A DNA stretch of 64,000 nt from Ampelocalamus luodianensis (lineage: Eukaryota; Streptophyta; Magnoliopsida; Poales; Poaceae). The notes beneath the pieces are model-generated. The model ran no database searches. It saw nothing but the letters and a program-made list of their open reading frames with translations, and was not told where the DNA came from. Position numbers and translations under genes: made by a program. The stretch spans positions 30,325,539 to 30,389,538 of the forward strand of contig CM070636.1 of assembly GCA_036346255.1 (NCBI GenBank), in the 5' to 3' direction. Shown here piece by piece: positions 23,945 to 37,400 of this stretch. Numbering within the stretch: position 1 is the stretch's first letter; every line of letters begins with the position of its first letter.

Positions 23945-24008
23945 GGTGGGCGGGGGAGGAAGTACTTCTCATGGTCTACAGCGGGAGGGGGCCGTTGAGG
24001 TGGAGACC
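23945..24008 (-). other. GY-3 leader, first piece
   Basis: Sixty-four bases between the gag ATG and the solo-B insertion, ending in the duplicated AGACC (24004-24008). The leader resumes at 59674. Confidence 0.8.
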
Positions 24009-26163
24009 TGTAACATCCCAAGTTTAGGCTTATGTTTCAAATGTAAGAAAATGTGTAGAAATTAAAAACTTTTCTTACATCTTGTATTTTCTTGTATGTT
24101 CTGAAAAATTCTTGTAAAAGAATTATGGAAATACAAAACCACAAGTCTCTTTTGACATAAATCTTGACCTTTCAAAAACTTTCTTGTCCAATCTTGTGAT
24201 CATCCCCTGAAAATATTTTTCCTAAGTTCTAGAGTTAAGGTGTGACTCCTCTGAAAGATTTCACAATTTTTAGAAATTGTTTGAATATTTTAAGAGGTCG
24301 GTCAAACCAGTTTGACCTTCAGTCAAACCCTAGCTCAGCACCTTGCATAATTTTTAGAGAAAAATGCACTGCATAAAAACCTTTGAAAATTTTATACAAG
24401 GTCAATATAAAAGTTAGCAAGCTCCTGTAAAAATTTTAGAATTTTTGGAGTTAGTTTGCTACCTCAAATAATCCTTCAAAGTTCTGTCCTATTCTAAATC
24501 TTTAGTTCAAACCCTTGGGCTGAGTCAGACTCGGGCTCGAGTCAGACCCAACCTTTTGGTTCAGTCGAACCAAGTCACCAGAGCCGCACTTGGGCTCGGT
24601 GTTGGGCGCGGGCGTTTCGGCCGTTGGATCTGGATCCAATGCTCACGACCTCCCCTGCCGTCTCAGACCTCAGGAGGTCTTGAGCAAATTCCAACTGTCC
24701 GTGACCGATCCAACCGCCCACGACTTCCTCGATCTCCTCCCCTGTTCTTCTTCTTCCTCCTCGCGCCCGTATGTGCGTGCGCCATGGCATGTGAATAGTG
24801 TAGTGCCTGGTCACGTCGTGGGGCCCCTCAACGTCTCTGAGCCCCTCGTTTTTGCCCATGTTAGTGTCAGCTCTGATCTTTACCTGTTCCTTCCTCTTTT
24901 TTGTGCACAACAGAGGCTTTAGGTCTTATCGCCATTAAACCTTATCCTCGCGCACCGTTGACCTCCGAGCTATTAGAGAACCTCGAGCTCCTCCTCTGGC
25001 TTCCCTTCCACACTTCTCAGTCACCCCAGCTCTTTCTCTGTGTGCTACGCGCACAACACCAGAAAACACCTTGCTGCCACTGTTGAACCTTGGAGCTCCT
25101 CGGTGCCGACAGGGTCCTTGGGGTCTTTCATCCTTTCTCTGTGCTTCCACTTAAGCCTCTCATCACTGTGGTGCTTTCCCCTAACTTGATTTAAGATTGT
25201 CTCCACATGGGCGATTTAATTTCGGGTTTTGGATCCTTGCGGCTGTGAGCACCCCCCCTTCTTCCCCATCGCCGGTAAGAAGCTTCTCTCCTCAATTCCT
25301 TGCTCGGGAGCATCTCTGAGCTGTGTCGAAGCTAACCCAATGTTGTGGCTTTGCTCTCTGTGCTCAGGCTGCCTTGTCCGTGTTATCTTCCTCAGCGCCG
25401 GCATCGGTCTCCGCCGCCAGGACTTATCTGACCTCCTTCGGACCTCCTCTGGGCCCAGGTACTTGCGCAATAGCCCCTTAGTGCTCGAGAACCTGTTGGT
25501 CTAGATCATTGCGAAGCTTTTTCGTGTTTTTGGTTTTTGCCGTAGTTGCTCCTCCGCCCATCTCCAGCTCCCGGCGTTCTAGGTTAGCTCAACCTTCGAG
25601 AGTACCCTCAAAGTGTTTGCAATGGTACTGCGAACGTTTTGCCACTTTTCGGTTCGCGCCGTCGTGGCCGTGGTCGCCGACGGCGAGCCGGTGAGCAAAG
25701 CACGTTGTACTGTACTGTTGTTGTAACTTAGGCAAATCCCAGGACCTCTTAGGTTTAATCTTAGCTGTTAAGACCTCTTGGAGGTTAGATCTTAACCGTA
25801 GGATCTCCCTCGCAAAACCTTAGTTGCCAGGACCTCCCCCAGCTTAGATCCTAGCCGTTGAGGATCTCCTTGGCTTTAATCTTCACCGTTAGGATCACCC
25901 TCGTGCGAAACGACTACCCCGTGGTCATTTTTGAAAGAACCACCCTCGGGACCGCCCTTGGAGTCCTCTTTGCAAAAGACCATCCTTTGGGCTTTTGTAA
26001 AGAAAACCCCGGGACCTCCTTCCCCCGCAGATCGTAACCCTTAAGACCACCCAGGGAAATCTTGGTATTGTGACCTCCCACCGTGAGATCTTAGCCATCG
26101 GACCTCCTCTGTTAGATTTTGACCTCTAGGACCTCCTGCGAAATCTTAGCCATCAAGACCTCC
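24009..26163 (+). repeat. solo-B LTR, first piece
   Basis: Opens with the U3-like AT-rich part homologous to the GY-2 LTR end (AAATGTAAGAAAATG motif), then a GC-rich part at about 24530-25690. From about 25740 it becomes a run of imperfect GACCTCC-containing units that continues after solo-A (44809 to about 45130). The last five bases, CCTCC, are the solo-A target site. ORFs here are short and overlap on both strands; none is convincing. Confidence 0.85.
25740..26163 (+). repeat. degenerate GACCTCC array in solo-B
   Basis: Imperfect units with GACCTCC, GGATCTCC and CTTAGCCGTTA-like spacers, continuing at 44814-45130. It is the counterpart, in the same sense, of the array in the GY-3 LTR. Solo-A inserted into one of its CCTCC units. 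Confidence 0.65.
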
Positions 26164-27024
26164 TGTAACATCCCAAATTTCCCTGAGTTTTTGAAAGTTT
26201 TAAAATTTTAAAAGTAACCATTTGGTTTTATTTATTTGCTAAAGCTTAAATGGAAATTTAGAATTCAAAAGCAGTTTAATATGAATTAACCAAACTCCAA
26301 TTAAATTAAAATTGGTTTATTTGAGTTTTCTTGGTTTTAAAAGTCAAAATTAATATTTTAAGCCTTTCTTGCATTTTCTGGATTTTAATTTGGTTTTTCC
26401 TTTTTGTTTGAGGCCAAAACTTATTTTGTTTGCAAAATTAAAAAATAAAATATAGCTAAAAGTATTTTTATTAAGTTCTCAATAATTCAAGGATCTTCTG
26501 TGAATTTTTGCTAGAATTTTGGACTGCTTTAGCTATTTTCTAAAAAGGTTTTTGCTTTTCTGGTAATTTCTAAAATCAAAAATCATTTGAAAATCCTCCT
26601 TCGGCTCATGGGTCGAATTCGCTCTCTCGACCCAGCTCTGCCAGCCCGTTCCACGCGTAGCCCACACCCTCCTCCTTTGCCAACCATCCGATTGAAATCG
26701 GACGGCTTCCCCTTAGCCGCGCCTCCTTCCTTTGTGCACCGTCTGATTGAAATTGGACGGCCCTCGCCCTTCGTGCCCTCGCCCTTCGTCTACCTCCGAC
26801 CCCCTCCGCCGCGCCATGGGCGCGTGCGCGCGTTTTGCGTCGGCGCCTCCGTCCCTCCCCGTCCCTTTTCTGACACGCATTGAGTGCGGCGTGCTCGACC
26901 GCACTCATTGCCGCCACCCACGCGTGCTCCCGTGCCTTGTCACGTCCCCACCGCGTGCGCCTTTTCATCGGACCCCCATGTAGAGCTATTGCACGCGCTC
27001 TCCTCTCATAGCCATCCCCACGCC

Positions 27025-27032
27025 TATTTAAA
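27025..27032 (+). promoter_or_regulatory. candidate TATA box of the family A LTR
   Basis: TATTTAAA followed by a GC-rich leader, about 860 bases from the LTR start. The equivalent site in GY-1 is the weaker TTAAAA. Confidence 0.35.
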
Positions 27033-27970
27033 GCACGCGCCGCCTTCGCCTCGACATACTCTAGCTCCTCCCTCGACTCACTCCCCCTCTCTCGCCCTCC
27101 TTCGCCCCCATTTTGCGAAACCTTGCCACCGGTCGAGCTTCGCCTCCTGGCCTTTTGCACCACCACCTCAACTCCTCCACCGCCTCTGACCACACCGTCG
27201 GCATCGCCGCACAATTGGGCACCTCGTGCGCACCTCCTCGTCCCCGGAAACCCCCCGCAGAGCCGCCTCCACCTTCGGCCGTCGCTGCCGCCGCTTCTCG
27301 TCGTCGCCGCCGACCGTTCCTTCGCCAACCGCCGCCGTTTTGGTGTGCTTTGAGTTCACCGCACGCTCACTTCGCGTTGCCGCCACCCATCGGGCGGCCA
27401 CGGCGCGAAGCGCCGGCAAGCCGCGCAATCCCGCACCGCCCCCGAGCGCCACTACCGTCGACTCTGGTCCGACGTGGCAGCCCACGTGGCGTCTGCGTCA
27501 GTGCCACTAAGCGCCACCTCAGCGCCCTTACCCCGCGTGGCTGCCACCTCCGTGGCCACGTGTGCGCGCGCATCGGCACCTGCGCGGGCGAGCCACGTGG
27601 CACCCAATCAACGCCACCGAGGCGCCCCGTCACCCGCTTTGCCTGCGTGGTAGCCACGTGGCTACTGACGTGGTATTTCCTTTTATTTCCGGTTGAAAAA
27701 TAATTCGGCCGGAAATAAAATCCCCTCGCTGATGTTAGCTGGCGCAATAAATCCTTTTTTCTTTAGAAAAATAATTCCAGAAAATCAGAAAAACCTAATT
27801 CTATCATTTCATGTGTTTTCCAACTTCGGAAGTCCATAACTTCTTTGTTCGAACTCCGATTCAAGTGATTCAAATTTATAAATTCATATAAAATCCTCAT
27901 CTTTCTGTTAGTATTTATTTGGAATTTATTTGGAGTTGTTTTATTTATTTTGCTCTTTTCGCACGTGTAG

Positions 27971-29224
27971 AAACTGACATTTCGGAAGATTTCTCAGACC
28001 CGACGACCGAAGCACCTCAACTCTTCAAGGAAGGCAAGTCATAGACCCTTGATCATATTGAACCCACTTTATAAAACTATATTGTTTGATATAAACATGC
28101 ATTGCTAGTTTTATATTAAATGGTTTCAGGAGTAGATAAATGCCTAATTGATGTATGCCTCCTTGATAAATTGCTATCGACATGTACCATTGAATGACAT
28201 AAATCCTTGGACACCTTAGGAGGGTTTATTTTAGTTGGAAATCGATAAACTACCAACACAGGTATCGTATTATGCTTAGCCATGCTGTAGATGTACGTCG
28301 GTACTCATGATCACATCCTCATACGAATAAACATGATTAACGGAATTATGGAATTGTGGCGCGGCCACCTTTGTTAAACGATATTGTGCCAAGGCTACGG
28401 TGGTCTTCGGCCGGGTTGAACCGAAAATGTTTTATGCTCGGGCGAGTGGGCGGTGGTAAGTGTGGGTGCCGTAACGCATATTGGGACGTGGAATAGTCTC
28501 GCCTGAGCAGCCAACTAAGGACTTAACCTTGAACCATTGATCTAGGTAATATCGTGCAACCACATGTCCAGGATGGGGTGGACCTGGCCAACTAATTAGC
28601 AATGCTTTGAGTTGGTTCTGTTTGGGTTGATGAGCAGCGCAAGAGGGGGCCCGTAACGGCGAATCCTTAGCGAGCAGAACCGAGTCAAAATAGAACTTTG
28701 TAAAGGCCTTGTCACGTGCTCTAGACTGCTTACCTAAGGTAGTGAGCGGTGGTATCGATGGATGCCCAACAAACTAGAGAAATCGTGTCTTGTGGGTAAA
28801 GCTGTACAACCTCTACAGAGTGTATAAAAACTATTCGAATAGCCGTGTCCCTGGTTATGGACATGCCTGGTGATTTCACGCAAGGGGTAGATGTTTTCTT
28901 AAAAATGGTGGGAATGATGGTTTGGATGGAATGGTTGGAAGGATCTCTAGTTGTTTTAAAGAACTAAATTAGTTATGTATCAACCTTTTAAATTGTGCTT
29001 TCAATCTACTTATTGTATTTACTGTCAATATCGCTTTCTGCAAAGTAAACATAAAGCTATCCTTGTCAAGCCTAGCATGAATAATAATTGCATACATTTC
29101 CCTATGACTTACTGAGTACATTCAAAGTACTCACGGCTTGCGCCTTGTGTGTTTAATCCCCACAGAAGAACCGGGGAACTCCGAGTATTATGAACAGGAG
29201 TATCTTGAAGACTTTGCGAACTAG
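27971..29224 (+). CDS. putative spliced acidic ORF in solo-A
   Basis: Exon 2 (27971-28033, 63 nt) follows CACGTGTAG and ends GAAG|GCAAGT. Exon 3 (29166-29224) follows CCCCACAG and ends in TAG. The joined frame reads EDFSDPTTEAPQLF into EEEPGNSEYYEQEY and ends EDFAN. Splice sites and frame are intact here, in contrast to the GY-1 5' LTR copy. The 1132-nt intron has the palindrome 323 bases before exon 3, exactly as in the GY-1 3' LTR. Exon 1 not identified. Confidence 0.42.
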
Positions 29225-29256
29225 GTTGTGTCCTCAAATCGATTGCCTGTGGGCAT

Positions 29257-32200
29257 TGTGAGGACCCGGAATATTTAACTAGTAACACTTAACCTCCAAT
29301 TAGTTCTAGCATTACTAATTAAACATTCTAAGCCTCGATGGGCATATGTTTCCCAGAATTGCAACATATGCACATCATCACAAAATTACACATCATTTCC
29401 ATACAACATACATCACTAAGTCCAACAACGACATACATAAAGTAAAGTTATTACAAAGAGAGCCGACCACCAAATAGAACAATATACAAGAATGACAAAT
29501 GAAGCAAAGGTGCCATAAGATGGCTAGAACAAAAGTCGACCGGTTAGCCATACACCCACAAGGCAACCGGCCGGGCGCTAAGCTAGTCGCCCATAGCTAC
29601 CACAACACAGCTCACAAAAGTGAGGCCCTCGAGCTCACCTTCTTCCTCTGCAATGAACAATTAAGCATAGCATCGAGTACAAAGATTGTCTTTGTACCCG
29701 CAAGACTGACGTGTGGAATAGCAGACCTATTCATAAACTACATGCAAGCTTATTTAGGTGGAGGTTGTATGTCTCATTTTGCATGAAGCCAACTTTATTT
29801 GCAATAAAGTAATATATTTCAAAAGCGAGTTTGCAAATCTGTTTTGTTATCAAAGTAACAGTAAGTAAAGATACATACAAGTAACCACCTGGAAGTGACT
29901 ATCCCAATAGCCACAACAACATAGCACGAATCCCTGATTCGTACCACCCATCAAGTTTTAATTTAAAAGGTTGTAGTCTAACTCTTGAAAGACCTTGCCA
30001 AGCGTGTCCATAACCTAGGACGAGGCTATTCGAATAGTTTTAACCCTGCAGGGGTGTACCAATGTACCCACACTTGGCATCGCCTTCAAGCCACAAGCAC
30101 ACTATCAAGGTATGCCGGCCCGGCTAAGTCCTACGAGACATTTCCAATCTTGTGTATTAACTACGAGCCGCTCATATGGATAGAAACCCATATGCTTGCA
30201 TTGCAAGCCGAAAGACAACAAATCCCATCACGGGTGAAGTCTTTCGGACACTACAATGCTCCCAACACCATCCCTCCTGCGACTCCCTGCGACTCGGAGC
30301 CAATACACGCCAAAGTACTAAGTCAAGAGAGGTCCCATACCCTCTAATGTGGTTAGCACGCTAAAATGCTTGGTTTATTGTAACAAGATGTTCGGTCCTT
30401 GTTGACTCGGGCACCATTCCAGTCACACCCAAAAATCACACCATCATACCATTGTGCCCAAGTCTAAATCTTTTTGTTTTCAGTTTTAGTTTTCATAAGT
30501 AGACATGGCACAAGGTGGAAATCATAATCATAATAAGTTTTAAGTGATCAAGGTTATCGACAAGTCGATAACCGCCATTTCTACGAAACTAAGCATGGCT
30601 AAGCAATTAATTAAGTAAACTACTAAGTGACAAGAGCCCATCCATGAACTCTAAATCACGACAAGTAACCTAGGCTCATGGTAGTAGAGAATAAACATTT
30701 GCTAAGGAAATGCATCTACTAGGCCAACTATTAACACAAAATAGCAATGCATACATAGAATTTGTAATTAACATAAATACTTAAAATCTGGGATTAACAT
30801 GATCAAACCGCTTGCCTTCTTGTCGTTGCTCAAATTGTTGTGGAGGGTCGCTCTCGGGATTACCGCAAATGTCTAACCCTAAGCGAAAGGCAAAAGGACC
30901 AAGAACAACCAATAAGACTAGTAAGACTTAAACAAAAGAGCAAGCAAAAATTATCCAAATGCGACGTGAAACTTATACACAAGGTGAAATACGAATATAC
31001 CTAGACATAGAAACTGGAAAAACCTAATTTGGATTTGTGGTGCAAAAGATATTACCTAAAACCCATTTTCTACCATAATTAGCAATCAGAGCAAAACATT
31101 TTCTAAAAGATTTTGAAGCTGAAATTTTATGGTAGCTACCTACTGGTATAGAGGTAACCCATATAAAATTTCAGGTCATTTGGAGTTAAAATTATTTAGT
31201 TATGATTTTCTAAGATGCAAAACTAGCATAATGCACTTTCCAGAAATATAAACATGTGCAAATCCTATTTCACATTATAGTATGATAACAGAGGGATTTC
31301 CTAACATCAAATTTCTATTTTTAGGATTCACAGGAATTATGGTGTCTATTACATCATTAAATGAATTTTTAAGTGCTACTAATAAGGTTAAATCTACTAA
31401 CATATTTTTCTGGTGCTGATTTAGGCCTACCACCATTTTTAGATTAAAGTTTAGTTAATAACAAATTTATCAAAGTTAAAATCATACAATTATCAGATAT
31501 ACAGAAAAAGATATGCATTTTCCAAGTTTTAATACAATTCTGGAATATATAAAAATAGCAGAAAACAAGCTATAAAAGATTACAGAATTTTCTACTACAG
31601 AAGCATAGCTAAAAGCATTTTTACATTAAACTTTAGTGAATTACAAATTTATTACAGTTGGTTTCATGTAAAAAGGATTTATCTTGAATTAGTTATGAAT
31701 TTCTAAAGTTTTGATACAATTTTCAGTTGATAAATAAATACTTACAGAAATAAAACCAACCCCACCGAAAATAAACGACGTGGACGCTCGTGGGCCGTTG
31801 ATGCAATATACAACGAGCCACACGCGCGGAGAAAAGGCGCGCGCGCGATTCAACAGAGCCACCGTTGGATCAAGATCCAGCGGCTCACGAGGACGAATGC
31901 AGCCGGACGGTGCGGTTGCCTTGGCGCTCACGGTAGTAGATCTCAAGATGAGCGGCACGGAGAGCACTTCCGTCGGAAGGTCCGATTGCACGCATGATCG
32001 TGGCCGCAGATCAAGCGATGGGCGGCCAAGAATGATGAGGGGAACGGATGGTCGAATGCATACAAGATCCGGGCCGCAGATCGCAAAATGGACGACGGTC
32101 CAAGATTGAAGTGCATTTAGGAGTCTTGACCGTGGGGCGCATGTCGATGGCGAGAGTCACACATGCGAGTCTTAACACACGCGTGCACAAGGCACGTGGA

Positions 32201-34454
32201 CCCACCCGTCGATGACTTAAAGGAGGTTTTAGGGCAACTAATTAATTACTAAAGACCAATGATTAATGATGATTAGCACTTAATGTGTCCTAAAGATTTT
32301 GAGCAGAGGTGATTTAGGGACGAGGCCCACACGTCGATGACCCAAGAAGGTAATTTTCGGACACATTTATTGCTAACAATGATTAGCAATAAATAAACCC
32401 AAAATCAGCCCTAATGACTACTGATTTTCGGCGCTAAGCTAATGGGCCCACTGGCGTGTACGGGGGTTATTTCCGACGACCAATAGTGCCGACACTTTAA
32501 TTAACCCATGATTAGCATTAATGATGCCTAAGCGCACGGATAAAAGCCAGCGGGTGATTTAAGAAATTTGGACCCACATGTTAGTGAGACATTAGGCCAG
32601 ATTAAGACACCATTAATGCTCTACTGATTGGCAATCATTAAACATTAAATGTGTCCTAATTATCTGCCGAAAACGGAGCTTCTCAACTGACAAATCCCGA
32701 GTGGCTTTGCCGGCTTGTCGCCGCGACTCGGCGTCGGCGGCGCCACAAACTATCAAAATGGGTTCGCAATAGTGTTGCGGACCCAGCGATGATGACCTCG
32801 CGGCGGTGGAAGTGCAGGCACGCCGCGAGCGGAAAACAAAGAAAGAGGCCGACACGGCAAAACACGAAAATAGCAAGATGCTCCGCTGCGGTCCAAGGAA
32901 GCGAGTGCCATGACTTCTAGGGGCTATATAGGAGCTACCTTAACCGAGAGGAGCTTCAAAGATGGTCGGGAAGACTTGAACACGATGAAGTCCACCGGAG
33001 CCGAAGAAGATGAAGTGGAAGATGAGGTTCTGAGCAAAATGAGTGGAACCAAATCATCACCACAGCTTCATTATAGCTCAAAGAGGCTCCAAAAGCAAAT
33101 AATTGCAAAAAGAACCACTTACCGGAGCTGGAGAAGAAAGGGGGTGAAACCAACCGAAAATCTCCAAACTTAAAATTGAGCGATTCCTGTGAATGCTACC
33201 CAAAATCAAGTTAGGGGAAATACAAAGGAGGTTGAGGAGTTCAAAAGGGTGCAAGAAATGTTGAAGATAAACCACTGGACACCAAGGCCGCCATTGGAGC
33301 TCTACGGGTCACAATGGTGGATTGAAGGTGTGAGGTGGTTTAACTGCCCAAAACACTGAGAAGAGCAAAGTGTGGTGCAAAGGAACACCAGAAGGAGCTA
33401 AGGGGCAATATAAAGGGAAAGGGTTAGGGTTACAAGCGCGAACATGAGCCCATGGTGAGCTCGGTTCATGGCGCGGTCATGGACCAAGAAATGACGGGAG
33501 CAAGTGAGCACGGTGACCATGGAGGAGAAAGCCTGTTGCGCATTAAATGCCTTGCAGAGAGACGTTGACGAGGCACGCTCGAAGTGACGCAACAAGCCCC
33601 CCCATGCTCTCTCTTTCTCTCTGCCATGAACGCCCGCGCGCACGGAGAAGCCGAGGAGGAAGAAGAACAGAGAAGACAAGCCACGCCCGTTGGATCTTAG
33701 ATGGACGGCTGTGATTTAAAAGAGTTCGCCGGACAGTCCGATTGCCTACGGAAATCTGGACGGTTGGATTGAGATCCAACGGTCCCAATTGGCTAATGCA
33801 ACCGGAGGGTCCGAAAGCTCACATGAACGTGGGCCGAGCGATTTGAATCCAACGGCTGATATCGCACGCGCGTTTTAAAACGCGGCTCGGTGCAGTTAGG
33901 TGGTTCAACCAAGTCAAGTGGCTCGGACTCGAGCCCGACTCGAACCCAATGAATAGTGAAATTGGTTTTAGGTTTTAATTATGCTGAGACTTTTGAGGAT
34001 TTATTTGGGGTAGCAAAATAACTCCAAAAATTCTGAAATTTTTACAGGAGCTTGCTGACTGAGACATTGACCTTGTGTAAAATTTTCAGAGGTTTTATGC
34101 ATTGTATTTTCTCCGAAAATTCTACAAGGTACTGGTTTTAGGTTTGATTGAGAGTCAAACAGTTTGATGCCCTCTAAAATATTCAAACAATTTCTAAAAA
34201 TTGTGAAATTCTTCAGAGGGTCACATACCATCCCAAGAACTTAGGAAAAATATTCCCGAGAGATGATCACAACATTTGACAAGAATGTTTTTGAAGGAAC
34301 AAGATTGGATCAAAAGACTTGTGACTTGCATTTCCATACCCTTTTGTACAATACTTGTTCAGTACACAAAGGAAATACATGATGTAAGAAAAAGTTTTAA
34401 TTTCTACTCATTTTCTTACATTTGAAACACAAGCCCAAAATTTGGGATGTTACA
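29257..34454 (-). repeat. 3' LTR of GY-2 (family B)
   Basis: A 5.2-kb LTR from TGTAACATCC (right) to CCGGGTCCTCACA (left) on the minus strand. AT-rich outer parts surround a middle part with repeated CCGTTGGATC-like palindromic motifs. Possible minus-strand TATA: TATATA at 32925-32930. Palindrome CTATTCGAATAG at 30026-30037. No credible gene other than the LTR exons. Confidence 0.93.
29583..30878 (-). CDS. putative spliced acidic ORF in the GY-2 3' LTR
   Basis: Exon 2 (30816-30878, 63 nt) follows CGCTTAG and ends GAAG|GCAAGC. Exon 3 (29583-29647) follows CATTGCAG and ends in TAG after 20 codons. The joined frame runs NPESDPPQQFEQRQE into EEEGELEGLTF. Intron 2 is 1168 nt. The right LTR copy (40948-41009 for exon 2) is one base short and its exon 3 has one extra base, at CTG/CAG-type sites, so the two copies disagree. 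QQ...EEEGE resembles GY-4 and solo-B more than family A. Confidence 0.4.
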
Positions 34455-34468
34455 ACTCTCCCCCCCTT
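34455..34468 (-). other. polypurine tract of GY-2
   Basis: The minus strand reads AAGGGGGGGAGAGT up to the LTR edge. Confidence 0.85.
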
Positions 34469-34472
34469 ACAA

Positions 34473-34491
34473 GAATCTCGACCCGAGATTC
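34473..34491 (-). other. PPT-adjacent hairpin of GY-2
   Basis: GAATCTCG / CGAGATTC with a 3-base loop; same stem as GY-1, GY-4 and GY-5. Confidence 0.7.
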
Positions 34492-34494
34492 CGT

Positions 34495-37400
34495 TTACTC
34501 GGAGAAGAAAGAAGGAAAATCTGCAAGGCGATCTTCTCGCTCCCAAGTTGCCTCATCTTGAATGGTTTGACCACTGAACCTTAAGGAACTTGATGACACG
34601 GTTCCTTGTTCTCCGTTCGATTCCTCAAGAATACGAGCAGGATGCTCATGTAGGTCAAATCCTCTTGCACATCGAGAGCTTCCAACGGAGTTTCCTCAGT
34701 CGGGACACGGAGGCACTTCTTCAGGTGTGAAACATGGAACACATCATGCACACCCTCAAGTGCAGCTGGTAGCTCCAATCTGTATGCAACTGCCCCAACT
34801 CTCTCGACGATGCGGTAAGGCCCAACATATCGAGGGGCCAACTTTCCCTTGATGCCAAAGCGATGGCCCTTCAAGGGTGAGACTTTGAGATACACAAAGT
34901 CATTGGGCTCAAAGCTCAACTCACGGCGACGACGATCTGCATAGCTCTTTTGTCTGGACTGGGCCGTGCGCAGATGCTCGCGGATCAACTGAACTTGACT
35001 CTCGGCCTCATTGATCGAATCTGGACCAAAAAACTGCCGCTCACGAGTCTCTGACCAGTTCAATGGGGTTCTCGCATCTCCTCCCATACAAAGCCTCAAA
35101 TGGTGTCATGCCAAGATCGGCACGATAGCCGTTGTTGTAGGAGAACTCAAAGAAATGGTAGGCATTTCTCCACTTCTTCCCATAGGAAAGAACACAAGCA
35201 CGGAGCATATCTTCCAACACTTGGTTGACTCGCTCCGTCGACCATCGATCGAGGATGAAAGGTCAGATGAAGTGGGCGGGTCCCCATAGCCTCTTGCGGA
35301 CTATGCCAAAACCGCGAGGTGAAAAGCGCACCACGATCGAAATAATCGTCTTGGTACACCGTGAAGACTCACAATCCTCGAGACATAAAGTTCGGCCAAA
35401 GGCCCCACACGGCTGCGTCTTGGCGGGAAGGAAATGTGCCACTTTAGTCAACACGTCGATCACGACCCAAATAGCATCATTCCCTTTGGGCGGCGGGCAA
35501 TCCGGTGATGAAGTCCATGCCAGCGGAATCCCACTTCCACTCGCACGGCAAAGGTGAAGAAGACTGGCTGGGCCGATGCTCGGCCTTCACACGACGGACA
35601 CGTCGCACTCGACGCGAACACGGCAATCTCGCTTCATTCGGGTCCACGAGAATCTCGGCGAAGATCTGATACATCTTGGTAGCCCCGGGTGAATAGACAA
35701 AGGAGAATCATGGGCTTGCGGAGAATCAAATTCCGCAATTCCATGACCTTAGGAACCACAAGACGCCCCAAACCACACAACGCCATGTTCGTCCTCCAAA
35801 AGCACTTGGCTATCCGATCCTTGATGTTCTGCTTGATTTGGTTCACACCAACATCTGTTGTCTTGCCGCCTTGATTTGGTCCACCAAGGTTGGTTGCACA
35901 ACCAATGTAGCAAGAGAACCGTGCTCGATCAAACCCAAATTAAGGCGCTGAATTAAATGAGGGTAGGTCGCTGCCTTGGAGCATCAACATGTTGCAATAC
36001 ACCTTCCGATCGAGTGCATCAAAGAACGACATTGGCCTTGCCGGATGGTGCGAATACCCATGTCATAATCCTTGATCAATTCCAACCATCTTCTCTGCAC
36101 GAGGTTCGGATCTGTTTGGGTGAACAAGTATTTCAAGCTCTTGTGGTCGAATACACCTCACAACGGTTACCAATCGATAATGCCGCCAAATCTTGAGTGC
36201 ATGGACCACGACTAACTCCAAGTCATGAGTAGGATAGTTGAGTTCATGAGGCCTCAATTGCCGCGATGCATAGGCCACAACCTTGCCTCCCGCATAAGAA
36301 CACAACCAAGACCACGACGAAAGCATCACAATAGATATCAAAACTCTTGTGAACATCGGGAGAACAAGCACTGGTGAGGTCAACCGCTTCTTGAGTTCCT
36401 GAAAACTCACATCACAAGCAGCGGACCACTCAAATTTCTTGTCTTTCTTAAGCAATTCGGTCATAGGCTTTGCAATCTTGGAGAAATTCTCGATGAAGCG
36501 GCGATAGTAGCCAGCCAAACCAAGAAAACTCCGCACATCGGTGACCGACTTGGGCTGACCCCAAGATAGCACATCACTGACCTTGCTAGGATCCACAGCC
36601 ACACCTCCTGCTGAAAGAACATGGCCCAAGAATGCCACTTCCTTCAACCAGAACTCGCACTTGCTGAATTTGGCATACAGCTGGTGCTCACGCAGCTTGC
36701 CCAACACAAGCTTAAGATGCTCAGCATGCTCTTCTTCACTCTTGGAGTAGATAAGGATATCATCGATGAATACCACCACAAACCTATCCAAATACTCCAT
36801 GAATACCGAGTTCATAAGATTCATGAACAAAGCAGGAGCATTAGTCAAACCAAAAGACATGACGGTGTACTCGTAAAGACCATAACGAGTAGCAAAGGCA
36901 GTCTTCGGAATATCCTCGGCCCTGATCCTGACTTGATGATAGCCCAATCTCAAGTCAATCTTGGAGAAGACACGTGCTCCGGTCAACTGATCGAAAAGAT
37001 CATCAATACGGGGCAAAGGATACTTGTTCTTCACCGTCACTTCATTAAGCGGACGGTAATCAACACACATGCGCAAGGTCTTGTCCTTCTTCTTCACAAA
37101 ATAATCGGACAACCCCAAGGAGATGAGCTAGGACGGATAAAACCCTTCTCTTGCAGCTCACCCGGTTGCTTCTTGACTCCTCCAACTCATTAGGAGGCAT
37201 GCGTCGGCCTCTTAGAAATAGGGGCGATGCCGGCGACAACTCGATCACAAACTCCGATCTCGAGCAGAGGCATCCGGCAAGTCTTCGGAAAGACATCCGC
37301 GGTCGCACACGCTGGGACGTCGTGAATCTCCAATGCTGGCTTTGCTTCAAGGACATAAAGATGGGGCTCTATAATCGTGGCGAAACCCAACTGTTCACCA

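Larger units (their letters stand above)
26164..29256 (+). repeat. solo-A LTR, main piece
   Basis: Family A LTR up to the GGCAT target site of GY-2 (29252-29256). A TATA-like TATTTAAA lies at 27025-27032, ahead of a GC-rich stretch to about 27660. Palindrome CTATTCGAATAG at 28831-28842. The GC-rich part gives long overlapping frames on both strands (such as 27113-27703 plus and 26606-27328 minus) that I do not accept as genes. Confidence 0.88.

Noticed and set aside
26606..27328. 240-codon minus frame and 196-codon plus frame in solo-A
   Set aside because: They overlap each other in the GC-rich LTR leader and have no recognisable domain; they are chance frames.
36621..37193. 190-codon plus frame opposite GY-2 reverse transcriptase
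   Set aside because: It is the antisense shadow of the strongly supported minus-strand reverse transcriptase.
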